Positions 25,582 through 32,456 of a stretch of DNA of 56,498 nt are shown one piece after another. The stretch is from contig JAFXSQ010000050.1 in NCBI GenBank assembly GCA_017525525.1, positions 1-56,498 on the forward strand, given 5' to 3'. The position numbers and the translations under genes are program-made. The notes under the pieces were generated by a model. That model searched no databases. It was not told the origin of the DNA and saw nothing but the letters and a program-made list of their open reading frames with translations. The stretch is from Lachnospiraceae bacterium (GTDB lineage: Bacteria > Bacillota > Clostridia > Lachnospirales > Lachnospiraceae). Every line of letters begins with the position of its first letter. Position 1 is the stretch's first letter.

Positions 25582-28581
25582 ATGAAAAGATTTGCGTATG
25601 ATAAAACCGAAGCAGAGATCATGGAGAGAAGCGACATTCCCTTTGGCATATATCAGTTTGTCGGAGGGAGGGTTCTTACCGTGCTGCTTTCCGACGGGTT
25701 TATAGATCTGTTCGGCTTTGCCGATAGAGAGACAGCCGTAAAGGTGATGGACAGTGATATGTACAGGGATGCTTATCCGGATGATGTAGCCAGGGTTGCG
25801 GAAGCGGCCTTAAGGTTTGCAACGGAAGGAGACAGATATGATGTCATCTACAGATCCATGAAGAAGGGAGAGTATCACATAATACATGCCTACGGAAAGC
25901 ATATCTATCCCGAGGAGGGTGTAAGGCTTGGACTCGTGTGGTATGCGGATGAAGGAGTCTATGTGTCGGGTGAGGTTGGCAGAGGAGACCTGTTGGTTGA
26001 ACATTACAGCGGTTCGCTCTATGAGAATGTGCTTCACAGAAAGAATAATTACGACTTCCTTACAGGCCTTCCGAATATGACATACTTCTTTGACCTTGCA
26101 AGGAACAGCAGAGATGACGCTTTCGAAAGAGGTGCGGAATGCTATCTGGGCTTTGCCAACCTAAACGGCATGAAGTATTTTAACCAGAAGCACGGTTTCG
26201 CGGAGGGGGACAAAGTACTGAGAGGCTTTGCCGATCTTTTGGTAAAGCATTTCGGAAGCGAGAATTCGTGTCGTATCGGGCAGGACAATTTTGCGTTTTT
26301 CTATGAAGGCAAAGATCTCGAAAATGTGCTGTATGAGCTGTTTGATGAGGTGGACGAGGAAAGCGGAGAAAAGAATATCACTGTGAGGGTCGGTGTTTAT
26401 CCGTCAGCGATGGGCATGGTTGACACGAGCACAGCCTGTGACAGGGCGAGGTATGCGTGCAATCTGCAGAGAAAATCCCACGCGTCCTGCTTTAAGGTCT
26501 TCAACGAATCTATGCTAAAGTATGAGAACAACCGACAGTACATTATAGATAATTTAGACAGAGCATTAAGAGAAAACAGGATACGGGCTTACTACCAGCC
26601 GATAGTTCGTGCAGCTAACGGCAGGGTATGTGATGAGGAAGCACTGGCAAGGTGGATAGATCCGGAGAAAGGCATGCTTTCGCCGGCCGACTTTATTCCG
26701 GTACTTGAGGATGCAAAGCTTATATATAAGGTCGATCTCCATATGGTGGATGAGATCATCATGAGGATAAAGCGCCAGCAGAAGCAGGGACTGCATGTGG
26801 TTCCTATATCGGTCAATCTGTCAAGGACCGACTTTGATATGGTAGATATGGTCGAGGAGATAACGGATAGATTAGACGCGGCGGGAATCGACAGAAAGCT
26901 TCTTACCATAGAGATAACAGAGAGTGTGATCGGCTCGGATGTGGACTTCATGAGAAAACAGATTGAGAGATTCATGAGCTTGGGATACAGTGTCTGGATG
27001 GACGATTTCGGAAGCGGATACTCATCTCTTGATATCCTCCAGACCATGCATTTTGATCTGATCAAGCTTGATATGAGCTTTATGAAGCAGTTTAATAACG
27101 GTGACAGATGCAAGATAATCGTCACCGAGCTTATGAAGATGGCCGCCGGACTCGGTATAGAGACAGTAACCGAGGGCGTGGAGACAGAGGAACAGGTTGA
27201 GTTCCTAAGAGAGGTCGGTTGTACGAAGCTTCAGGGCTACTATTACAGCAAGCCTATCCCATACGAGGAGATAGTTAAGAGAAATGAAGAGGGCAGGCAG
27301 ATAGGATTTGAGAATCCGGCCGAGTCAGGGTATTTTGAATCGGTTGGTAAGATCAATCTTTACGATCTGTCGGCTGCGGCAAGTGATGATTCCGACAGCT
27401 TCGATCAGTATTTTAACACTTTGCCGATGGCGGTGATAGAAGCCGGAGAGCAGGGCATCAAGGTACTGAGAAGCAATCGCTCTTATAGGGATTTCCTTAA
27501 GGTGGTTTTCGGTGCTCCGACCGTAAGCAAAGAGGTGAATTATGATGACCTTTCCGATCCGTCGAATGTAGCCTTTGTCAAGGCCATAAAGCGTTGTGTC
27601 GACGGTGAGGGTGATAAGGAACTTCTGAACGAAAAGATAGGCGGGAATTCTACCCTTCATGCTTTTATCAAAAAGATAGCGACCAATCCGGTGACGGAGC
27701 TTTCGGCATGCATAGTCGTGATACTCGGTATATCCAAGAATACCGATAAGGGAATATCGTATGCAGATGTTGCAAACAGTCTGTCGGCCGATTATATGTA
27801 TCTTTATTATGTGGACCTTAATACCGAAAGCTTTGTAGAGTACCGCCCGGATACTACGAACAGAGATCTTACTGTCGAAAGACGGGGCGATAACTTCTTC
27901 GAGCAGAGCCGGAAGGATGCACTTGACATGCTGCACAAAGATGATGCTGTTAATTTTGTATCGGTATTCAATAAAGAAAATGTGCTTCAGACTATTGACA
28001 CCAAGGGATCCTTTACAGTTATATACAGGCTTTTGACGGGCGATTCCGCGCTTCATGTAAGTCTGAAGGCTATGCGCATGAGCGGTGATGCCGATCATCT
28101 GATAATAGGCGTCAATAATGTCGAGAATCAGATGAAGCAGCAGGAGATGATAGACAGGATGCGCATGGAACAGATGGCATACTCGAGAATCGCAGCTTTG
28201 TCCGGAGGCTTTATAGTTCTTTACTCTGTGGATATGGATACGGACAACTATATCGAGTACAGTTCGACCAAGGATTATGAGAACTTTGGTTTCGCAAAGC
28301 GCGGAGAGGATTTCTTTGGGAAAACCCTGGCAGGTTCGGTGAGAAGTATATATCCCGAGGATCTCGAGAGATTCAACAGCTTGTTTAACAAGGAAAATAT
28401 TCTGAAAGAGTTGGAGAAAAACCGCGTATTCATGCTGAATTACCGCCTTATGCTGGATGGTAAGCCGACTTATGTGGGCCTTCGCGCGGCATTTATCGAG
28501 GAAAATGGCGGAAGGCAGCTCATAGTAGGTATAAATAACATAGATTCGCAGGTTCGAAGAGATCTGGATCTCGAATTATAA
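25582..28581 (+). CDS. c-di-GMP phosphodiesterase with degenerate GGDEF and two PAS-like repeats
   Basis: A 999-aa cytoplasmic signalling protein without clear membrane spans. An N-terminal PAS-like region (about 1-140) is followed by a GGDEF fold whose active loop reads RIGQDNF (near 230), so cyclase activity is unlikely. The EAL domain keeps its catalytic motifs: EALARW (near 352), SVNLSRTDF, EITES, DDFGSGYSS (near 473) and VTEGVETEEQ, so it should split c-di-GMP. The last 400 residues hold PAS-like modules. Two of them (about 735-848 and 871-995) are internal copies sharing YSVD/YYVD, RGDNFF/RGEDFF, FNKEN and IIGVNN/IVGINN. The start at 25582 follows GAGGG. Confidence 0.9.
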   Translation: MKRFAYDKTEAEIMERSDIPFGIYQFVGGRVLTVLLSDGFIDLFGFADRETAVKVMDSDMYRDAYPDDVARVAEAALRFATEGDRYDVIYRSMKKGEYHIIHAYGKHIYPEEGVRLGLVWYADEGVYVSGEVGRGDLLVEHYSGSLYENVLHRKNNYDFLTGLPNMTYFFDLARNSRDDAFERGAECYLGFANLNGMKYFNQKHGFAEGDKVLRGFADLLVKHFGSENSCRIGQDNFAFFYEGKDLENVLYELFDEVDEESGEKNITVRVGVYPSAMGMVDTSTACDRARYACNLQRKSHASCFKVFNESMLKYENNRQYIIDNLDRALRENRIRAYYQPIVRAANGRVCDEEALARWIDPEKGMLSPADFIPVLEDAKLIYKVDLHMVDEIIMRIKRQQKQGLHVVPISVNLSRTDFDMVDMVEEITDRLDAAGIDRKLLTIEITESVIGSDVDFMRKQIERFMSLGYSVWMDDFGSGYSSLDILQTMHFDLIKLDMSFMKQFNNGDRCKIIVTELMKMAAGLGIETVTEGVETEEQVEFLREVGCTKLQGYYYSKPIPYEEIVKRNEEGRQIGFENPAESGYFESVGKINLYDLSAAASDDSDSFDQYFNTLPMAVIEAGEQGIKVLRSNRSYRDFLKVVFGAPTVSKEVNYDDLSDPSNVAFVKAIKRCVDGEGDKELLNEKIGGNSTLHAFIKKIATNPVTELSACIVVILGISKNTDKGISYADVANSLSADYMYLYYVDLNTESFVEYRPDTTNRDLTVERRGDNFFEQSRKDALDMLHKDDAVNFVSVFNKENVLQTIDTKGSFTVIYRLLTGDSALHVSLKAMRMSGDADHLIIGVNNVENQMKQQEMIDRMRMEQMAYSRIAALSGGFIVLYSVDMDTDNYIEYSSTKDYENFGFAKRGEDFFGKTLAGSVRSIYPEDLERFNSLFNKENILKELEKNRVFMLNYRLMLDGKPTYVGLRAAFIEENGGRQLIVGINNIDSQVRRDLDLEL

Positions 28582-28603
28582 GAAAGCAAACGGAGAGATC
28601 GCT

Positions 28604-29266
28604 TTGATCATATATATCTTAAGACACGGGACTACGGAATGGAATAATATACACAGGATACAGGGCAACTCCGATATAATGCTCGATGATCTCGGAAGGA
28701 AGATGGCGGTGCAGACCGGAGAGTATATAAGAAACTCCGGGATACATTTTGATAAGGTTTTTTCAAGCCCGCTAAAAAGGGCGTTCGAAACGGCGGAACT
28801 TGTCGGTGGCGGAGATATAACGGTAGACCAAAGGCTTCGGGAGCTTGACTTCGGAAGGCAGGAGGGACAGCTCGTGGAGGATATGCTCGGGGACGAAAGC
28901 GTGCCCTTCAGATTCTTTCGGCCGGCTCCGGAAAAGTATGATGCGGCGATGAAGGCAGAGGAAAGAGGCGAGAGCCTGACCGCGCTGTGTGAGAGAGCTG
29001 CGGAATTTCTTGTGGACAAGATAGAGCAGGCGGATTACGGAACTGTTCTTATAGCGGGGCACGGCGCCTTGAACAAGGCTCTGCTTATGCATATAAGGGG
29101 AGAAAAGGACATAGCCGGGTTCTGGGGCGACGGGCTTTCGAGAAACTGCGGCATGGATATAGTAAGCTATGAAAGGGGTACCGGACGGTACAGCATATTG
29201 AGCTCGGACAATGTGTTCTATGACACGAGTCTGCTGGCACAGACCACGAATCTGCTTCATGAGTGA
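28604..29266 (+). CDS. Histidine phosphatase superfamily protein (phosphoglycerate mutase-like)
   Basis: A 220-aa soluble enzyme. The catalytic motif LRHGTTEWN (His/Arg) lies at the N-terminus, SSPLKRAFETAE and LRELDFGRQEGQ follow, and the second catalytic His is in LIAGHGALNKALL. Members remove phosphate from sugar phosphates, nucleotides or cobalamin precursors. The exact substrate cannot be read, and phosphatase rather than mutase activity is likely. The start codon is TTG at 28604, after GGAGAG. It lies 22 bases downstream of the EAL gene and probably shares its transcript. Confidence 0.9.
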   Translation: MIIYILRHGTTEWNNIHRIQGNSDIMLDDLGRKMAVQTGEYIRNSGIHFDKVFSSPLKRAFETAELVGGGDITVDQRLRELDFGRQEGQLVEDMLGDESVPFRFFRPAPEKYDAAMKAEERGESLTALCERAAEFLVDKIEQADYGTVLIAGHGALNKALLMHIRGEKDIAGFWGDGLSRNCGMDIVSYERGTGRYSILSSDNVFYDTSLLAQTTNLLHE

Positions 29267-29352
29267 ATGAGTCAACGATCAGCGGCCGGTCACTGTGTGG
29301 TGGTCGGTCACTGAATTGTAATAAGCTATGAAAAGAAACTTGTTTTATGAAC

Positions 29353-29381
29353 TTGTTTCATACATGCATTTGTGGTAAAAT
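29353..29381 (+). promoter_or_regulatory. Promoter of the NifU-like/GGGtGRT operon
   Basis: TTGTTT (29353-29358) and TAAAAT (29376-29381) are 17 bases apart, with an extended TGG before the -10. The first gene starts about 55 bases after it. Confidence 0.75.
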
Positions 29382-29438
29382 CTTACGAGGTGTTTAATAG
29401 AGATATTAACATTAAAAAATACATAAAAGGAGGACTAT

Positions 29439-30137
29439 ATGATCTACTCAACCGAAGTAAAGAACATGTGCCCTGTACATCAGGGTGTACATCACGGTGC
29501 GGCACCGATACCCGAAGAGGCAAAATGGGTGCAGGCAAAGAAGGTAGAGGACATATCCGGTTATACACACGGTATAGGCTGGTGTGCTCCTCAGCAGGGA
29601 TGCTGTAAGCTTTCCCTCAACGTAAAGGACGGTATCATCCAGGAGGCTTTAGTCGAGACAATCGGATGCTCAGGTATGACACACTCGGCTGCTATGGCAG
29701 CGGAGATTCTTCCGGGTCTTACTATTCTTGAGGCTCTTAACACAGACCTTGTGTGCGATGCCATCAACACAGCTATGAGGGAGCTCTTCCTTCAGATAGT
29801 ATACGGCAGAACACAGAGCGCATTCTCGGAGGATGGTCTTCAGATCGGTGCAGGTCTTGAGGATCTCGGTAAGGGCAATCGTTCCATGGTTGGTACAACC
29901 TACGGAACACTTGAGAAGGGACCGCGTTACCTTGAGCTTACAGACGGTTACATCACCAAGGTTGCTCTTGATGAGGATGACGAGATAATCGGTTATCAGT
30001 ATGTAAACTTCGGCAAGATGATGGACTTCATCAAGGCCGGCGACGATGCAAATACAGCTTTGGAGAAGGCTTCAGGTCAGTACGGCCGTGTTGCCGATGC
30101 CGTAAAGCTTATAGACCCGAGAAAAGAGTTAGGATAG
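29439..30137 (+). CDS. NifU-like iron-sulfur scaffold family protein
   Basis: A 232-aa soluble protein. It carries a Cys-bearing core resembling the IscU/NifU scaffold fold: WCAPQQGCCKLSLNVKDGIIQEALVETIGCSGMTHSAAMAAEIL, with Cys in positions that could hold a cluster, and a further Cys in LVCDAINTAM. The N-terminal part has a CPVHQGVHHGAA motif. It is always paired in my knowledge with the GGGtGRT protein that follows here after 12 bases. AAAGGAGG lies 8 bases before the start. The codon choice is that of a well expressed gene. The biochemical role of the pair is not known to me. Confidence 0.8.
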   Translation: MIYSTEVKNMCPVHQGVHHGAAPIPEEAKWVQAKKVEDISGYTHGIGWCAPQQGCCKLSLNVKDGIIQEALVETIGCSGMTHSAAMAAEILPGLTILEALNTDLVCDAINTAMRELFLQIVYGRTQSAFSEDGLQIGAGLEDLGKGNRSMVGTTYGTLEKGPRYLELTDGYITKVALDEDDEIIGYQYVNFGKMMDFIKAGDDANTALEKASGQYGRVADAVKLIDPRKELG

Positions 30138-30149
30138 GAGGATAAAAAT

Positions 30150-31169
30150 ATGGCATTATTTGAATCATATGAAAGAAGAGAGCCTCAGATCCTTGCCGCT
30201 TTAAAGGAGTATGGCATCTCATCTATAGAAGAGTGTAAAGAGATAACAGATGCAGCCGGCATCGATGTATACCACCTTATCGAGGGTATCCAGCCAATCT
30301 GCTTTGAGAACGCTAAGTGGGCTTACACGGTAGGTGCCGCTATAGCTATAAAGAAGGGATGCCGCAGGGCTGCAGATGCAGCAGCTGCTATAGGTATCGG
30401 TCTTCAGGCTTTCTGTATTCCGGGTTCTGTTGCTGACCGCCGTAAGGTAGGTCTCGGACACGGTAACTTAGGAAAGATGCTTCTCGAGGAGGATACAGAG
30501 TGCTTCGCATTCCTTGCAGGTCACGAGTCATTCGCGGCAGCAGAGGGTGCTATCGGCATCGCAGAGAAGGCTAACAAGGTTCGCCAGAAGCCGCTTCGTG
30601 TTATCCTTAACGGTCTCGGTAAGGATGCTGCACAGATCATTTCTCGTATCAACGGTTTCACCTATGTTGAGACAGAGTACAACTACTTTACAGGTGAGGT
30701 AGAGGAGAAGTTCAGAAAGTGCTACTCCAAGGATCCCGAGTCACCGCGCGCTAAGGTTAACTGCTATGGTGCTAACGACGTTCAGGAAGGTGTTGCTATC
30801 ATGTGGAAGGAGAATGTTGATGTATCTATCACAGGTAACTCAACCAACCCGACCAGATTCCAGCATCCGGTAGCAGGTACCTACAAGAAGGAGCGCGTTG
30901 AGGCAGGCAAGAAGTACTTCTCGGTTGCTTCAGGCGGTGGTACAGGACGTACACTTCACCCGGATAACATGGCAGCAGGCCCCGCTTCTTACGGTATGAC
31001 AGATACCATGGGCCGTATGCACAGTGATGCACAGTTTGCAGGTTCTTCATCGGTTCCCGCACACGTTGAGATGATGGGACTTATCGGCGCAGGTAACAAT
31101 CCTATGGTCGGTATGACAGTTTCAACAGCGGTTTCTATCGAGGAAGCAGCAAAGGCAGGCAAGTTCTAA
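30150..31169 (+). CDS. GGGtGRT protein (function unknown)
   Basis: A 339-aa soluble protein named for its signature, seen here as VASGGGTGRTLHPDNMAAGPASYGMTDTMG. Other marks are the start MALFESYERREPQILAALKE, an AIGIGLQAFCIPGSVADRRKVGLGHGNLG region rich in Gly, and FAFLAGHESFAAAEGAIG. The glycine loops suggest a nucleotide or phosphate site, but I cannot name the reaction. It is translated with the NifU-like gene and ended by a strong terminator, so the two genes are a complete operon. Strong expression is suggested by the clean codon use. Confidence 0.85.
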   Translation: MALFESYERREPQILAALKEYGISSIEECKEITDAAGIDVYHLIEGIQPICFENAKWAYTVGAAIAIKKGCRRAADAAAAIGIGLQAFCIPGSVADRRKVGLGHGNLGKMLLEEDTECFAFLAGHESFAAAEGAIGIAEKANKVRQKPLRVILNGLGKDAAQIISRINGFTYVETEYNYFTGEVEEKFRKCYSKDPESPRAKVNCYGANDVQEGVAIMWKENVDVSITGNSTNPTRFQHPVAGTYKKERVEAGKKYFSVASGGGTGRTLHPDNMAAGPASYGMTDTMGRMHSDAQFAGSSSVPAHVEMMGLIGAGNNPMVGMTVSTAVSIEEAAKAGKF

Positions 31170-31205
31170 TACTTCAGAACAAAACTGAATAAAGAATATA
31201 AGAAT

Positions 31206-31247
31206 AAAGGCGTTCGGTTACATATCTTTGTTACCGAACGCCTTTTA
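31206..31247 (+). terminator. Intrinsic terminator of the GGGtGRT operon
   Basis: AAAGGCGTTCGGT (31206-31218) pairs perfectly with ACCGAACGCCTTT, followed by T. It lies 36 bases after the stop. Confidence 0.9.
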
Positions 31248-31288
31248 CGTAGATTTATAAAGAAAAATCTCCATTAGCTGCCCGATTG

Positions 31289-31297
31289 TGATATAAT
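31289..31297 (+). promoter_or_regulatory. Extended -10 promoter before the kinase remnant and ABC-NRPS genes
   Basis: TGATATAAT (31289-31297) is a full consensus -10 with an upstream TG; no good -35 is seen. It is the last recognisable promoter before the exporter and NRPS genes, so it may drive all of them. Confidence 0.6.
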
Positions 31298-31329
31298 TTC
31301 GGCATGATTGTTATGGACGGAGAAATAAA

Positions 31330-31771
31330 ATGAGTGACAGTAAGGTTATAAATAAGAATAAAAAATACGGCGTATTGGAAATATGCATTCTCGTAGGCAA
31401 GATTCTCTTATGCGCCATGCTGCTGATCAATTTTTATATTTTTGTAGTGTACGGTCTGCTGAACAGAGGAAATATAATGGAGGGGGAAGATGTCTGGTTT
31501 GTTAACGGCTGGACTGTTGCGGACGGCGCCGAAGGCGAGAAAACTCTCAGCGCGACCCTTCCGAGGGACGTAAGCAATAATGACTGTTTTTACTTTAAAA
31601 CATGCAAGGACACAGCGGTATATAGGCATGAGTGAATTCAGTGAGAAAGCCAAGCAGCATGAGTATGCTGCAAAGGACAACAATATTGATTTCATAAAAG
31701 AGAACGCCGAGACATTTATCGGTGAGTATGAGGATATATGCAGAAAACTGGAAAAGTATTATTGCAGGTAA
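31330..31771 (+). pseudogene. Remnant of a sensor kinase: N-terminus joined to an Hpt tail by deletion
   Basis: The first frame (31330-31635, 101 aa) has one membrane helix (about 21-45) and the start of an outside domain with VWFVNGWTVADGA and FYFKTCKDTAVY. It then stops. Overlapping in another frame, a stretch reads YIGMSEFSEKAKQHEYAAKD and on to IDFIKENAETFIGEYEDICRKLEKYYCR, which looks like the last helices of an Hpt domain. I infer that a hybrid kinase of perhaps 900 residues lost its whole middle in a deletion with its junction near 31620. The tail overlaps the ABC ATPase start, as if kinase and exporter were once one coupled operon. Confidence 0.6.
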
Positions 31772-32454
31772 ATAATCTGTTCAAAGTATATGGCAGTGGT
31801 GAAAATGCCGTAAACGCCTTAGACGGAGTGGATATTTCGGTTTTTGAAGGGGAACTTCTGGTGATTCTCGGAAGCAGCGGCAGCGGTAAATCCACGCTTC
31901 TCAACCTGCTTGGAGGTATGGATATTCCAAGCAAAGGAGCGGTTTTGTTTCGGGAAACGGATATTGGGAAATACAGCGACAGGGAACTGACTTCTTATCG
32001 AAGAAATCATGTGGGTTTCGTGTTTCAGTCCTTCAATCTGATAGGGGAGCTTACGGTCCGTGAGAATGTTAAGCTGACTGCGGATCTTAAAAGCAATCCG
32101 AATAAAGTGGAGGAAACACTGGATATCCTGGGACTTTCCGAAAAAAAGGATAAGTATCCGTCACAGCTTTCAGGCGGACAACAGCAAAGAGTGGCGATAG
32201 CCAGAGCGCTCGCTTCAAATGCGGATATTCTGTTGTGTGACGAACCGACTGGCGCATTGGATTATGAAACCGGAAAGCAGATCCTGGTTCAGCTACAGGA
32301 TTTAACGAGAAACCACGGAAAAACCGTGATTATCGTCACGCATACGAAGGAGATTTCCATGATGGCAAATCGCGTGATAGTCATGAAGGACGGAAAGGTG
32401 ATACGTGAGGAGAACAATGCTTCTCCGGTTTCGGCGGATATGATTGACTGGTAA
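31738..32454 (+). CDS. ABC transporter ATPase, MacB/LolD type
   Basis: A 238-aa ATPase of the FtsE/LolD/MacB group, which powers mechanical or extrusion-type transporters. Walker A is GSSGSGKST, the Q-loop is FVFQSFNLIGELTV, the signature is LSGGQQQRVAIARAL, Walker B is ILLCDEPTGALD and the switch His is in IVTHTKEI. All catalytic residues are present. The ATG at 31738 lies inside the end of the kinase remnant; a TTG at 31762 is an alternative. The permease follows after two bases. With the NRPS just beyond, export of or immunity to its product is the likely job. Confidence 0.9.
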   Translation: MQKTGKVLLQVNNLFKVYGSGENAVNALDGVDISVFEGELLVILGSSGSGKSTLLNLLGGMDIPSKGAVLFRETDIGKYSDRELTSYRRNHVGFVFQSFNLIGELTVRENVKLTADLKSNPNKVEETLDILGLSEKKDKYPSQLSGGQQQRVAIARALASNADILLCDEPTGALDYETGKQILVQLQDLTRNHGKTVIIVTHTKEISMMANRVIVMKDGKVIREENNASPVSADMIDW

Positions 32455-32456
32455 AT

